Counted from the first letter of the stretch, positions 32,579 to 46,204 are shown. The stretch is DNA of 64,000 bases from Holothuria scabra (GCA_037179385.1 CM074193.1:43987082-44051081); one strand, 5' to 3'. Program-made: numbers and translations. The notes: a model not told the origin generated them from the letters alone.

Positions 32579-34565
32579 GTGTGCTAAAATTGTGTTACTT
32601 ATTGTGTTGTGTTTATTGCAGTGAAGCTCAATAGAATCTCCTGCCGTCTTTAGGTATAACCTACAACAGTCTGTAACAAACAGTAACAGGTGAGCGCCAC
32701 ATGTGATCTACTGATGACGTGCCCTATCACTGCAGACCAATTTTGCTAATTAAATTTTTTCAATAAACATAAATACAACTCGATCATGCACGATTGCAAG
32801 CAGAACAGAGGGATGACGTGACCTGATTTTGAAGTGTATTTTTGTACAACTTTGGTAAAGTATAGTTTCAAAATGGACAATGAAACATATGGCGTACATT
32901 CGTAAAAAACCTACTTTTATTCATTTTTCTTTGCACAAGTTTCAATTTTTCCTCTTAGGATGGGTTAAAATTGCATTCCTCGAAGAAGGCTAAAATCAAC
33001 TATTGAGTAGTATTCAACGCAGCTGCATTGATTTCTATTTGTGATCTTACCCATCATTTTGGGAGAATTTCCTGCAGTTGAAAGAAAAAATATTTATAGG
33101 GGCCGCCATTTCTTCCAATTTGCCAAACATTCCAAGTGTAACTTGTGTACAATGTGGAGTAGAATGGGATTCAAATCCCTCTTGTGAATTGTGCAGGGTT
33201 AATGTAACGGAGATATTGCCAAAGCAACCCAGCGCGAAAAGCCTTTTGGTTGTTTTGATTTTTCATTTATATATTGCAGTTGCCGTAAGCGTTTATTCAC
33301 AATAATTTCTGCCCTCACAGGTTTCTGTTATCTCTTCTGTGATCCGCTGCCGGACGAACGTTTGTATTAAGTTGGGATGCATCAACTTCGTAATCTTTAG
33401 TTTGGCTGGCGTCAGTATAGTGTTGTGACTAAGAAATAGGCGCTTCTACAGGAGATGAACTGCGCGATATTTCATTTGTTATTTGGATGAAGGCCAAAAT
33501 CACCTTGGTTCCATGAATTGACAATTGGGGGATTGAGGGCGGGGGGAGGGGGGGGTCCACACTAGAGGGCGAAAGATTCCGACTTCAAATAACGGTGGCA
33601 TCGACTTCCTTCTTTCACCTCGGCTAGAATATTTATGTTTATATGCTTATGTGTTTGTTTGTTTTGAAATAGCCAATCTGAGCACACTTAAGCAATACAC
33701 TCTGATTATTCCATCTTTTTTATCTTAACTCCATTCCACTTTCACCTTTACAAGGGCCCCTTTCATGGTAATAGGCGTTCAATCATCACTACCCCTTTTT
33801 CTTCCTTAAGACTGTTAGAGGCCATGCACGAGCTAATATTTTATAGACATCCAATGAATATAGAGTAACATTTAAAACCAACCGCAGGCTGTTTCTGTCA
33901 TTATTAAATGGTTTTAAGACATGTTCGAGTGGTTGTATTTGTAAAAGGAAACATTTATTACCCACTATTCTCTACTACAAGTTTGATCAACTGTAAATGT
34001 CGCATGGCACATATATGCATCAGTTCTCTGCTAAACTCTAGTAGGGGGTGAGAGAACGGCCCCCCGCTTTGAGCATGATTTTTGGTACGATATCACTGCT
34101 GCTCAATAAAAATAAAGTGCGATATGCTTGAGAAATGTAGCTTTCTTCCATATGGGGCAATTTCGGCCAACAGTTTCCTCACGATTCTCGCCCAACCTGT
34201 GGTAGAGTTATCTCATATAGTTTGGTTGCGAGATTTGTACAATCCTTTGGCAAGTTCCTTGCTCTGCACCATGTTGTACATTGTGACAGATGAATATGAG
34301 GATGTTTCACGTAGTTACTATTACGCATTTTGATCGAAGAAGATGACCTCTAAAAATTGTTGATCAATTATGTATGTAAACAGACAGATCGAAAATAATT
34401 ACCATGTCTGCCTCATTTGCATTTAATTAGAAATCAGTTATGATTTACGGCTTATGAGTAATGATTTAAAGGCTTTTTAAGAGACTTTACAGGCCGAAAA
34501 GAGTGTGAAAAATTGTCACCAAATCTTAAGGATTTATATCGTTTTTTAAAACTGTCTATGCTGTA
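32579..34565. other. No gene recognised
   Basis: Contains a G-rich stretch near 33538-33556 and short chance frames. The frame at 33078-33305 has C..C pairs (VQCGVEWDSNPSCELC) but no zinc-finger family fits. Confidence 0.35.
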
Positions 34566-35137
34566 CACACTAAAACAGTTGGGTAAGAAGCGTTGGGCAA
34601 AATCCAAAGTCCTAAGCATGGTTAATATATAACCAAATAGCAAATGGGTAAACAATCTACTCATTTTTGTTGTGTAAATAAAGGTTGGGTAAAATCCAAG
34701 TGTTGGTTAAGGGGTTGGCCATTTTTTAAAAGTATCCATCATTTGGTTAATATGTAATTGACAAATCAGATTATAAGCATAATATCGGTTAAGTTTTACG
34801 GATAATTATTTTTATAAAAGTGCTTGGTTAAGATTTCATGGCTGAATAAGATTGGATTTGGTAAATGAAAAGTTAGCGCCAGAATAGCAGTAAACTATCA
34901 AGACAAATCTACTTAAAGAGCAACGATAGTACAGAAAATAAAGTTTTTACTACTACCTCTACTACCTCCTGGGCAAAGTTAGTAAGGTGAAAAGGTTGGG
35001 TAATTTCTTTTGCCCCAAAATGGGTAAAACGCTTAATCGACTAAGTTGGGCAGTTTTTACCTAATTCTGGTTAGGTGGCACCCAAAACCACTGCTGGGTA
35101 ATTTTTGGCCCTAGTTGGGAGGTCATTTTTTGGAGTG
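34566..35137. mobile_element. Family B MITE, long copy
   Basis: The left end is CACACTAAAACAGTTGGGTAA and the right end ATTTTTTGGAGTG at 35137; reversed this gives CACTCCAAAAAAT. TA flanks both sides (34564-34565, 35138-35139). The interior is full of TTGGGTAAA, TTGGTTAA and inverse words, with more of them near both ends, as in the copy at 16623. Non-coding, about 572 bp. Confidence 0.6.
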
Positions 35138-35689
35138 TATGATTTTGTAGCAATTACAGTATAATATGAGATGCCGGGACATTGTCAAACTTGTCCTGTA
35201 ACCTGCTAGTTCCCTGTTCGTTAACCGAAGCTTCCTTAACATGAATGCTTGCACCAGACGCTAAAATGGTAATGACCGTATAATACGCTTTCGGCCACGT
35301 GCAACGATGTATCAGAAAATTAAAAAAATAACAACCACCTCCCCTGTCCTTTTCTGAACGTAACATAAAATGTTAAGTCTGGCCGAAGAAAATAATGTCT
35401 AGCAAAATGTTATAAAATAGAAGTACTGAAGTTAACGCTTCCAAAAAAGAACAGTGACAGTTTCTTGCGTACAGCTAACATTATGAAAGCATTTAGCATT
35501 TATCATTGGAGTTAAATATCTCAATGTCATTTCGAAGTCCATTCGAATCTACTTAAAAAATATCATGCTGGCTAACAGAAAATAAATGATATTCTGTACA
35601 TAACTACTCAAGATTCAACTTGACAATTAAAACTCATTACTCACTCACTAAAACATTCTATATATAGACTGAACTCAAGTTGTCCGCCG

Positions 35690-35760
35690 AGTTGAATATA
35701 GTCCGCCTCGCCTCCGGGGCCTCGCGCTGTGTTGATGACGTCACGTAAACATTCCATTTT
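35690..35760. promoter_or_regulatory. GC-rich patch with a perfect CRE
   Basis: TGACGTCA at 35736-35743 sits at the edge of a short CpG-rich patch (GTCCGCCTCGCCTCCGGGGC, then CTCGCGCTG) that stands out from the AT-rich surroundings. It could be a promoter or the remnant of a GC-rich repeat. On the + strand a short ATG frame ending at a GTAAGTG donor-like site near 36213 lies downstream, but no gene could be confirmed. Confidence 0.3.
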
Positions 35761-38342
35761 CCCCACAGTACACAGCACTGAACATTTTGAGATGAGAGTG
35801 TATCCCGCATAGCAGTAGTGTGTTATGATACTAACTGTAACCAATATCTCGTTCAGCTTATTACCAGATGGTTGCGCTACGAGCCTTTCTAATATACAAA
35901 GGGTCGACTTGTTTTTTTCTACTGCAGTCGTACATTTGAAATGAAAGGATGTATACGTTAATACTACGTGTTGTTTGATACAGGGAGATGCCAATGTTAG
36001 AAGCAACTGTGGAATATTTTAAAACAATTAAAACAGCTGACATAAGAACGTGACGATGGGTGCTGCACATTAGAAAGATATACATTTATAGGATGAGCCT
36101 CCGAGATTGCAACTACTTTATCTTCTAAACTTTACATGTATAAAGATGCCAGAAACTTTCTTGTTCTTTTCATTTTAATGGAAGATCAACATGACACATA
36201 TGTGGTCTTACGTTGGTAAGTGTAAACATTAATTCTTTTAAAATAAGATCAAAGCTTTTAGTACAAGGGTCATCTTCAGTAGAAGGTGTGCGATTGTCTG
36301 TGGTGCATGCTTTAGTTTTTCATATTTAGCAGACACCAGTGCGGTCAATTGATCAAAATCTTGTCATTTTTCAGATACTTTTGGGGAATGTTATTGGGGG
36401 AGTATCAAACCTGAAGATGTTTGAAGTTAAATCGCAAATGCATTCACCCTAGTGTGTATTAATATAAAACGTGGCCATACTAAGAGAGGAAGCCTCTTAA
36501 GGTCACTTGAATATGCACTTACTTTTAAATTGTGAAATGTATTGTAAAATACTCAGAACAGGAATAAGAACCTGTTTGGGATCTTTAGTTCTTGCTGACG
36601 TGTCTTGAATCTGAAGTGTACCAAACCACGTTCACTTTAACTTTTTGGAAAACTTAAATTCTTATCCTTTGAGGATAATCAAATTCTTCCAGAAAATTGT
36701 AAACTTGCAAAGCAGACGAAGGTATTGTGTATATTTGCGTGGCACACGAATATATCAACGTCTTGTGTGTATTTATATTGAGCGCCCTTTTCAGTGAAAT
36801 AACAAAGTTTAATTTTTCTGCCACTCTAATCGAAACTGTTCTGCTTTCTTTTAAAGGGTGAAAAGCAGTTGCCAGAAACTTATTTGAAACAACATTTTAA
36901 AACAAAATTTCTTTTCACTTGCTCCCAAATATAGCTTGCTATTATCTATACCGCCAATTCAATGTTAAGCAAAAATATAATTCTAGAACTTTTAACAATA
37001 GAGAGGCAAAGATATAATTGCCACATAGTCTTTAAAGATTGCTTCAAATTGTAATCCTTTGACTACATCAGGCTCAAACGTAACCCAATGTGGTTAATGT
37101 TTGGTTACAATCTATTTAAAAACTTTTAACACATTCCGGTTGGTTGCCCCTCGGAGCCCAGAAGCTTCATATTTGAACCGACTTCAGAGAACGTTTCTCA
37201 AGAGCGACAAAAAAGGATTGTCTCCTTAATTTAAATCCCAGATATGTTGGTTGCCTTTCACCCTTCAGTAGCAAACCAAAACAATGGTGTCTCAATTAAA
37301 TCTAGAAAATGTGACAAAGTTTTTTCCCGGCCGAGTTCAAATGAACCAAATCACATAACTAGAACGATGAAAGTGATAAGTCCTAATACCTCCCGACTAT
37401 TATTTAATGCATTATATTAACCTGCATCAGACTCAGTGTTTGTCATAAATCAGCCCTTCCCTACGTTCATTGTACAAATATGGATGAAAAGTAAAACCTT
37501 ACGAAAAGTATTTGCGCTAGATTTTGATTGTTTAAATGCTATTTGCTCATGTAGAGTAAATTATATGATTTAAAATGTTGTTGACAATATTAGCAAACGT
37601 TATTCTTTAACGTTGTATGACGAAGTAAGAGGATTATTACGAAACTTACTACACATGGACGAATTCAGAAACAAGACGGCAGCCAACCAAACTACCCGAT
37701 AGCGTATGTAGGGGAACATTGGGGCGTGCCCTTCCCTTCACTACTGTACATTTCTAAGGCCACTAACACCGCAGTACTCGGTGATATGAAACAATTTTAA
37801 CTTATTCGAAACGTTGAGGATATATTTGTTTTCATTAGTTAAGTTATTATTCAATGTTGGACCCTTTGAATTGCTAAACTGAAGTAAAGCTATTCGTTGT
37901 TCATGAAGGATACCAAACTTTGGCTTGATGGTCGAACTGCTGAATAGAGAAGTAGAGTAACCCCACACGGGTACTTTAAATTTGTAGCGGTGCGTATAGT
38001 GCCCCCAGTACTTAGCAATTCAACGTGGTGAAGGAAGAATAAAATTGCTCAAGCCTTGATTTTCTTTTTCTTTCCAAAATTTCTCATCTTTTTTTTAATA
38101 ATATTATTTTCCTTTTCTTGTCCATTTTTCTTTACGTTACAGTTTGTGCCTCAGTCACGGACTTTCTATACATGGACGGAGCTTGGTATCCGTAGATTGT
38201 CGGCACCGTAAGTGTGAATATAGGCGTAGCAAGATGTCTGTCTGTTATGGTTTTGCGTGTGTAAGTTTGGACTTGCTAAAGTAGTTCAAATCAACAGATT
38301 TTGCAAGAAACTTGAAATATTTTCAAATAATACAAGGTAGGG
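35761..38342. other. No gene recognised
   Basis: AT-rich; no repeat shared with the rest of the window was noticed and no supported exon. Confidence 0.35.
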
Positions 38343-38560
38343 TCAAAATCATTACGCGTATTGCAGGAATATGATATTGCTTTTCATTCAAGTTAAACTT
38401 TTGTTTAAAATATAACAGATTGGTGGTCAAATCACATAAATCATTGCTTCGCGGCGGCCATCTTGGTGCGCCTTTATTGCCCAGTCGGTGGCGGCAACCT
38501 ACGAATAGGACGTACGCGTTTCATGCTCTGTCCTTGTACACAGGATGTTCGTGGCTTCAG
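38343..38560 (+). repeat. Dispersed repeat R1, copy 2
   Basis: Same orientation and word order as 1-222: GGAATATGATATTGC, CTTTTGTTTAAAATAT, GGCGGCCATCTTGGTG, CCAGTCGGTGGCGGC, CTCTGTCCTTGTA. Confidence 0.65.
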
Positions 38561-38799
38561 TCCAGTGCATGGAGGGATAACTAATACTTCCTTACTCATA
38601 TATTCCGCCACTACAAAATTTGCACATGGTTATTAAAAGAAACGAGAAAAATAAAGCGATCTTCTGCCAAATGTCCCTTCCCTTTCGTCAAAAGTGTTAA
38701 TAAATTGTGGCTTTTTTCTCATTTTTAACATTGGTCACTGTTTTGCATTAAGATAATTGTTCAAATACCCTTGCAGTACTTTTTTGTTACTTTGATGCA

Positions 38800-38985
38800 G
38801 GTTCGTACCCAGAATTGTGAAATAGGGGTGGTATCAGGAGTTGGTGTAATGGGGAGGGGGCGGCTGAGACAAGACATGAGGGAAAAGACTAAGGATAGCG
38901 AAAAAACCCCTGCTTTAGGTGTTTTTTACATTGCAAGGTTGGGTCATGGGGGTTCTTACCTCCCACCGTGGCTTCGCCGCTGCTT
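38800..38985 (+). mobile_element. Short hAT-like element with GTACCCAGAATT and CGCCGCTG termini
   Basis: The left side GTACCCAGAATTGTGAAATA is followed by a G-rich run. The right side reversed reads CAGCGGCGAAGCCACGGTGG. The middle ACATGAGGGAAAAGACTAAG is shared with 32440-32578 in reverse. The protein-like frame over it is not a gene. Confidence 0.5.
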
Positions 38986-40848
38986 TGATGTCACTATTAC
39001 GAGTTTATTGACTAGAGATTTTTTTTCTCATTTTGATAAGGAAATTAAAACGCTTATAAACAGTTCTCTACTAACACTTATATATATATCTAAAGTCATG
39101 TCTATTCACCGGATTATTTTCTTGGAAGTTAAAATAACGAGACTTCAGGACCGATTTTTGCGAAAATATTATGTACTATTTGAAAAGGCATGATACTGCA
39201 TATGCGAGTTACGTATGCCTCCATTTGCTAAACATAACATTAACCTATATAATTATAACCCTGAGGTGTCTGATATCTCCCGCTGAAGGAGTATCCTATC
39301 AACACGAGAATGTGCAAGACAAACAAAATTCAGTCTTTAATCACATAGCGGCAGCATCAATTCATCTTCTCTTGGCTTCGATAAGGTTTACACAAACTGA
39401 TAATTGTTTTATCACCTGTGCATTTGGTTATTTGGTGTCTGTTTCATGGGTTATACGGACTTCGAGCAGAACCAAAATAGCTGCTCAGACATGCTCAAGA
39501 TTCCTCGTCTCTGTCGCTATCTCGTCATTACTCATAACATCACTGAAGTCAACAGAGAACTTAATATGTACAGTTTTAATATTATACTTTGGTATTTAGA
39601 AGAGCAGTAATGTAGGTCGTTAATCCTGACTTGAAGTATAGCTTCACAATGGGTAGGCTACCTGAAATAGTGGATACTCTATAGGTGTGTGCGTATTAGT
39701 ATACACATACGTGCGCGCTCATCTCTTTAAGGTTTAGGGAAGGACCCTTTGAACTGTGCGGGGAAGTTTAAAGCTGGGCATTTTTACATTGAACCATAAC
39801 CGGGTGGAATTCCAGTATAAATACGGCAAGCGATAGACGTGACAAGCACCTGGCAAGTTTGTGAAATCTTTAGTGTTGCCCTTCAAGCAACTTAATAAGT
39901 CAAACCGTATCAAATTTGGGATTGCTTCCAGCCTGTTTAAGGGATATACGTTCATGGAATACAATCATCGAAGACACTTACTTTTTAGCAAGCACGTTTA
40001 CGTGGTCAATACGAAAAATTTTGTGAAGCTTAGTGTGACAAGAATTTGTTGATGCTGCGTGAAATTCTTCTGACGATGGGACTTACAATTTTTTATGAGG
40101 GAAGGAAACTATTCTCGAAATTAAAATGAATTTGAAACAAAGTTGAACAACCCTCCCAAATTTAGGGGAATTCTGTAAAAATTTAGAAGTGTTGTTCCAT
40201 TGACTAGTAGGAACATAGCATACTTTAATATCGCTGTAAATTTACAGAGCAAAAATGGAGCGACATAGATTACAGAAAAATAATGACAAATATTTTTCAG
40301 AACTTTTCTGTAATATTCAAGTGTCTCTTTGCTTTCTTCTATTCATTTTCAGTAACTTTCAAAAGTGAATTCGTTGTCTTTTTTTAAAACAACTTCTGTG
40401 TAAATTAGATGAAGGAGAACGACTTCAAGCTTGGACATGGTCATTTCGTCTGTGTAGGTTTATTTATAAACACAAGTCTCCAGGCAACAGGGGTTCTAAT
40501 GTCAGGCATGTGGTTCCATGTTGTGTACTTAAAATTGGAGACAACTGTTTGCTCTGTTTCTTGCTGTGAGCAGTGTATGTGGTCTTTCTGTTAATGTATG
40601 AGGTTTGGGCTGAATCACTCTAAAAGGTTCTATGCATTGAATCGAAAGCTTGAATCAAGTTTCAAATTCAAATTGTGTTCAGTTTTACCTCTGTGTGGGC
40701 AGCTCCTTTTGAATACTTGTTGCCCTTGTCAGTTGAAAAAATATGGTTCAATACGAGATCCCCTGACACAATTCCTTGAGAAAAAAAACGTCCCCTTGTC
40801 ACATGTTCGAAAAAGTCGAGTTTTTTTTTTCAAAAACGTCATTCTCTC
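38986..40848. other. No gene recognised
   Basis: Contains frames of up to 142 codons (39171-39599), which is near chance length for this base composition, with an overlapping 68-codon frame; no domain pattern, no clear splice pair. Confidence 0.35.
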
Positions 40849-42729
40849 CATGCGCGGATCCAGACATTTAAAAAAAGGGGGTGAGGACTGAACTAAGAGA
40901 AAGTAGGTAATAGGGACATACGGTGACTCTTTGTCTGAATATCTCCGTAGCGTAGGGAGCAATATGAAAGTGGGGGGGGGGGGGGAGGGGCGGAAAAATA
41001 TTGTACCTCTCCTTACTCCATTAACCAAAAGGTACATTTTTATGCTAATTTTTTCGCTTTTGGATACGAGGAAGAACATTTTTCTAAATTAAAAAAAATC
41101 TGATTTTTTCTAAAGTTTGAACATTTTGTACTGCGCAAGTCAAAAATTTGGGTACTTCTACACATTTGTAAGTATGGAACCTCGTGTTGCAAGAAATAGT
41201 TTAGATTCAGGGTTTCCTGTAAGGATATTTGAATATAATTGTTTGGAGGACCATCGAAGAATCTGCGTTTCCTGTTAGTATATTTCTTAGATAGCATGTC
41301 GACTGTCAAAGATCGTTGTTGTTACATAATGTTATCTAAGGAGCGCGGAATGAGACTTCTCGGCGACATTTAAAAAGCTCCCGAAACTTATCTTTTTTTT
41401 AGACAAAATATTTAAAAATAAAAGCCTTTATTGAAGAAAAATTTTAGGGAAACGGCACTGTAACGGCTCCGTCGGAAAAGTTTATCACTGACTGCTATAT
41501 GAGCTACCACTTACAACATAAAGGGTTGCAGGTTAGAACGGGCGGAGCGCGCGAAAAATTTGCCTTTTTAAAACTAATAATTACAAATATGAAGCTTTCG
41601 TTAGGAAGGATTCGGAATTTTATGTAAGAAAAGTTGGGAAACCGCATTGTATTTGACTGGTGTCTCAAATGGCAAATTTCCGAGGCTTTCACTTTTTCGA
41701 GCCTTCCTGTAGCTACGTCACTGCTGTGCAGCATTAATCATTGATAACATTTTGCAACATCAATAACTAAAAAATCACTATTTTGAGCTTTAGTTTAATA
41801 AAAAATTTATACTTTAATGAAAAAAAAATGAGTAAGTTAACAAATGGTCAGAAGATTAACAGATAAAATGAACCACTACCATTGGATAAAACGGTAATCC
41901 AAATTAATCTTTGGGGAAAATAAGCTTCTAAAAACTATTTGACTACCTTGCGACATAAGATTATGAAGAGTATAAATTTGAGCAACTTCATTGACCGGCG
42001 AAAATCCCTTCTGAAATTCAAGACAGGATGGCAATGCATCACATACTGGCTACCTAGCCTTTACAAGTTCCATCGAACTTTACAAGGATCCCATGTGTTT
42101 GAGCAGCCTGATTAGCTAAAACAGAAATCAAAATCAACGTATAGCCCAATTCTCCGTGGCCAGCATCAACAACTATACACCAGGACTCTAACTCTTTCCT
42201 GTCACATTATAATTAACACTTTACCTATACCTGCTCCACTGGGGCACCGAGATGGCCACAGCAACATGATTTGGTCCAAAAGTTTGCATCTTTCTGCCCT
42301 ATACGATAATGAACCACCGGTGGAAACTGAGACAAGACGAACGTGCCGACAGTTCACAGCCACCACGGTGCATAGCACACATGGGCTGACGTGCGACTAT
42401 GTGAACATAGTTCAGTCGGCATCGCTCATAACGTCATGACATAGGCCTATTGGCCTACAGCTATTCACATTATTCAAATCTTGTTGTGGCCAGGGAGTTG
42501 CAGCCCCCTGTTATGGCGAAGGCAAGAGTGGAGGGAAGTATTAGATTCACCTGGGCTTAATATCAAGCGAGGTTCGTGTATTTGGATTTGTGTTGTGAGG
42601 AAAATGATGAGCCTGAAATAGCCCCTTGAAAATTTTCGTAGATAAATACTTAGTGTATTTGTTATTGCTGATGTGACAAAAATAAGGGGGGCCTGAGGCT
42701 GTAACCCACCCCCTTTGGATCCGCGCCTG
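40849..42729. mobile_element. Possible hAT-like element or two single ends (GCGCGGATCCA)
   Basis: The left CATGCGCGGATCCAGAC is followed by AAAAAAAGGGGGTGAGG. The right end reversed reads CAGGCGCGGATCCAAAGGG, then GGTGGG. The termini correspond, but the flanking 8-mers (ATTCTCTC and CACTCAGA) do not match and the 1.9 kb between carry no transposase frame. There is a G14 run at 40972-40985. Two unrelated solo ends are as likely as one element. Confidence 0.3.
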
Positions 42730-42919
42730 CACTCAGACAAGGATATAGGTCCTAGTCTCATGTGCGACAAGTAGTTCGGATGGACGGAGTAGCTAATTGT
42801 TGTAGGTGGTGAAAAAATCATCGGTAATTGCCAAAAGTGGCAATATGACTGGGTATTGTAGACATGAATTCCCCTTTTTATTTTTAATAAACAATTTTCT
42901 GAAATTCATCCTCATCCAG

Positions 42920-43090
42920 AAACAATCTCAGTTTATTACTGTCAAGAGATTATAAAAAAAGCTCAGTATGTAGTCAAAGCACTCTCAGTACAGTTTATAC
43001 TGTGTGATATAAGCTTTGGTAACCTGCATTGTTTGCATTAGCTGTCAATCAGAGAGCTGAGCCAATTGCAAATCTCTGTAAACCCCTACT
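42920..43090 (+). repeat. Dispersed repeat F, copy 2
   Basis: It shares with 25735-25905: TCAGTTTATTACTG, CACTCTCAGTACAGTTTATA, CTGTGTGATATAAGCTTTGG, CTGCATTGTTTGCATTAG and GTCAATCAGAGAGCTGA. Confidence 0.65.
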
Positions 43091-43123
43091 TAAATTGCTG
43101 TTTGGGATGAGAGATTTGGTCAT

Positions 43124-43663
43124 TTAAGATGGTACAATAAAACAAGTTATATCCATCGTGTAATATAAAAACGGTAGTAATAATATTATGCGTAGCTGCA
43201 TCCATATGTAAAACCAAAACTCTAAAGTGAAATAAAAGATGATCTTGAGACTATCATAAGAAAGCTTATTTTGGGGTAGGCTATTAAATGTAAGCAAAAC
43301 TATTCTTTTTTGAATGACCAAAGTCATGACCGAGTCACATTGCCAAGTAAGGTGACGTATCTCTGAAGATAAACATAAAGTCAATGGGATCACAATAAAG
43401 CATGCATTGTCATTATTAAAGTCTGATCTATTTAGATGATAATATAAAACATATACACGCAGGAGACTTTTCCTGCATGGGTTCACCAATATAAATGACA
43501 AACTGATAGGATGGATCCGACAGCTAATCTCAAATCTTCGTATGTTTATGTAATTGGCTTTTCTGAGTGATGAGTTGTCAGGTTTATCATAAACGTCAGT
43601 GAAATGTTTCTTTTCGTTATTGAAAATTCTCCTTCCAACCTTTATTATCAAACGTACAGCCAA
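43124..43663 (-). CDS. Longest open frame of the window (179 codons), unassigned
   Basis: The frame runs from ATG on the minus strand to a stop at 43124-43126. The first half is basic and polar (KVGRRIFNNEKKHFTDVYDK near residues 9-28). The second half is hydrophobic, with a stretch rich in F, I, L and Y at about 136-170. No known domain, signal peptide or splice site is evident. In DNA this AT-rich a frame of this length is somewhat unusual but not excluded by chance, so it should be treated as doubtful. Confidence 0.12.
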   Translation of the reverse strand: MAVRLIIKVGRRIFNNEKKHFTDVYDKPDNSSLRKANYINIRRFEISCRIHPISLSFILVNPCRKSLLRVYVLYYHLNRSDFNNDNACFIVIPLTLCLSSEIRHLTWQCDSVMTLVIQKRIVLLTFNSLPQNKLSYDSLKIIFYFTLEFWFYIWMQLRIILLLPFLYYTMDITCFIVPS

Positions 43664-44986
43664 GGTGTGATATTCCCGATAACTTAACGCCAGATGATGA
43701 TGTTTGTAAAAGTGGTTATTGAATGCAAGATCAACCTGTTAGTAATACAATAGCCTAAAAAGGGCACAAACATTAGTCGTTTAACTTTGTTAAACACCCA
43801 TGTCGTCAGGTGTTATTTAAAACGGTCACTTGCACCTACTTAAACATGTTCCTGTTTTTCGTAATTATCAACAGGGCATCTATATTTGATTTTCAAAGAC
43901 ACAGTAGACCAGGTCTTTGGCTCAGACGTTCCCTCAATTGAGAGTGAAAAGTTCCCTCTCTGGGTTTTGTGGAGCCCATTGTTTGTATATCAAAACTTTG
44001 TCTCACTTCCACTCTTACTTAGTCCCCCGGTCGCGTTTCATTGGTGATTTACTGAAAAATTTTTAAAAACGAAGCATCATAATTAAATATTTGACATATG
44101 TAATTTTTTGAAAGTCATAGAAAATGTCAAAATTTCTGTTTGGATGAAACAACAGTGGATCTTAGATTTTTCAATAAACCAAATCAACACAAAATGATGT
44201 TTAAGCAATGCATATTTTGACTTCTTGGGTTGTATATGTTTTATGGGAATGGTCTCATTTTGTAGACTTTTAAGAAGGCGAGAAATAGTGTATGTTGGGC
44301 CAAGTCATCACACTTCTCTGCATCTTGCCAAGTGTTACGTTGAAAGCTAATTCCTATGAACCTGGGCTTTACTCAGGTGTTAATAAATATTTTAACATCA
44401 AAACATTAAAATGACATTTGGTTCTCATATGCCTCGTTGATCTCAATATTTTGTTCTAGTATCACTGCCAAAGTCTCAAATGGAAACTGTCACGAGTCTT
44501 TTACATACTTGTCAGGAATTCTGATATTATTGCTTTCACAGCTGTTAGGTGAAATAACATTCATGATGATCTCCTACAAAAGTTAATGGAGATGATATTT
44601 CAACCTTTTAAAGAATGTTTATACAGAGCAAAGCTTACCGAGAGTACGAGACAGTCTAAAAGGATTTATAATATGCTGACTTTCTCGGCATAAGACATAT
44701 TTCATTTGAAACCTAACAGTGCATGACAGGGATCGGGTATATATGAGTTTAATCACATTAACATACCCCCTTCAGTCCAATATGCAAGAGAGTCAGAAAT
44801 GATATTGGTCTCGTTGAAACTATTTGCAAAGACACACTTCTCTTCTTATGTTGCTTGAATTATTTGTATTTAGCATTTTCTATTTATGTGAGTAAATATG
44901 GACCGCACATGTCTGCAGGTGGTTACTTGATAATTCCTCTTTAACACGTGGTTGGAGAGAAGGAATGATTTAAGTATTTAGTACTG
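43664..44986. other. No gene recognised
   Basis: AT-rich sequence without recognisable repeats or coding pattern. Confidence 0.35.
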
Positions 44987-45540
44987 AAAGTGTACCTAAA
45001 GTCAAAAAATTCAAAAATATGTATAGATGACCATGAAAAAAATTAACAGTTCAACTTCCATCTTCGTAGGACATTAATGAGCTGAGATATTAAATTTTGA
45101 AGTTTATTCACTTAAATTAAAATGGTTCATTGAGCAATAATTTGTGATGTCATTCTTGTACTACTCACATTACAATCTTTGTATTTCTTTGTTTTTCCGA
45201 ACCTTACTGCACCTTGTGCCGAGGTGTGATAGCAATCTTCCTCTTACGAGGTGATGTAATTAATTAAACTCTCCTATGCAAGCAAACAGTAAGTGTTCAA
45301 GGTCATAAAAACATTTCTAATTTTAAAGGAAAATAAAGCTTGTTATGTGAGTTGTAACACCAAGAAAATTAGTATTATTGTGCAATAGACCAATTTGTTT
45401 TGAGTGAATAAACTTCAACATTTTATATCTCAGCTCAACAATGTCATATGAAGATGGGAGCTTGGACTGTTAGAATTCTTTTCTCATTCTCTTAAATATA
45501 TTTTTTTTTTTTGAATTTTTTGACTTGAGGTACACTTTAA
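44987..45540. mobile_element. MITE with AGTGTACCT(C/A)AAGTC ends (TTAA-type), copy 1
   Basis: The left arm AAAGTGTACCTAAAGTCAAA and the right arm reversed AAAGTGTACCTCAAGTCAAA continue as inverted repeats for about 140 bp: AAAATTCAAAAA, then CATCTTC...GACATT, GAGCTGAGATAT(T/A)AAA, TTGAAGTTTATTCACT. The right end is followed by TTAA (45537-45540) and the left preceded by TGAA. The centre holds GCACCTTGTG and GATGTAATTAATTAA, shared with copy 2 at 52599. Confidence 0.8.
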
Positions 45541-45574
45541 GGACCAATCCTATCACCCCAAACTACACTTCTTG

Positions 45575-45735
45575 TAGGGGGTACAGCAACTCTCCATTAG
45601 CCCAGCTCTTTGACTGACTGCTAATTCAAACAAGACAGATTACAAAAGCTTATATTACACAGCATGAACTGTACTGAGAGTATTTTGGTTATACACATGA
45701 GGTTTGTTGAAAGCTCCAGCTGGTAAAAACAAACA
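45575..45735 (-). repeat. Dispersed repeat F, copy 3 (reverse)
   Basis: Reversed, it reads CTCTCAGTACAGTTCATGC, TGTGTAATATAAGCTTTTG, CTTGTTTGAATTAGCAGTCA and AAAGAGCTGGG, matching the two forward copies. Confidence 0.6.
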
Positions 45736-46204
45736 CGAATTAAACAAATGTAGGCCTAATTTATCTGCGATTTGTTCTTCAGACTGGCAAAGAGTCGATT
45801 AAGGCAATATCGGACGTACTTTCTATTAGTTCCGATTCTATGCTAAAGAACCTTTAAAGAAACAAACATTTCTGACATTTCTGTGTCGTTTGAGTTCTGC
45901 TCCCATAAGTATACACAAAAAAAAATGCTTGACTTATGCATGAACTGTGCGACAATGTCCGGGAAAGGTATGTGTATCGGTATCTCGGTGTTATCGCTTA
46001 CAAACGGCATTACCTGAAGGGAATCGTGCGATGTACCCATACCGTATTTCAAGTTATTGGTACCAAGAATGCTGCAAACCTTATTCATATGATATCACAG
46101 AGCAGAAAGTTCGCCCTCCTTTGGGGGCTAAACAAACCAACACGGACATATGCACACAGCTGATTTGTCAACCACAAGCAAAAAACCTAAGGTTGAATTA
46201 AGTC

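Noticed and set aside
33150..33200. B-box-like GGGATTCAAATCCC near 33168, suggesting another tRNA-like gene
   Set aside because: No A box at the right distance and no cloverleaf could be drawn.
36174..36213. Short ATG frame ending at a GTAAGTG donor-like site, possible first coding exon
   Set aside because: Only 13 codons with no further exon; too little to support a gene.
38771..39193. 140-codon frame with glycine- and arginine-rich start
   Set aside because: The N-terminal half is the G-rich end of a hAT-like repeat shared with 32440-32578.
39171..39599. 142-codon + frame with hydrophobic stretches and an overlapping 68-codon frame
   Set aside because: No signal peptide, no family resemblance and no splice sites; length is near the chance maximum for this window.
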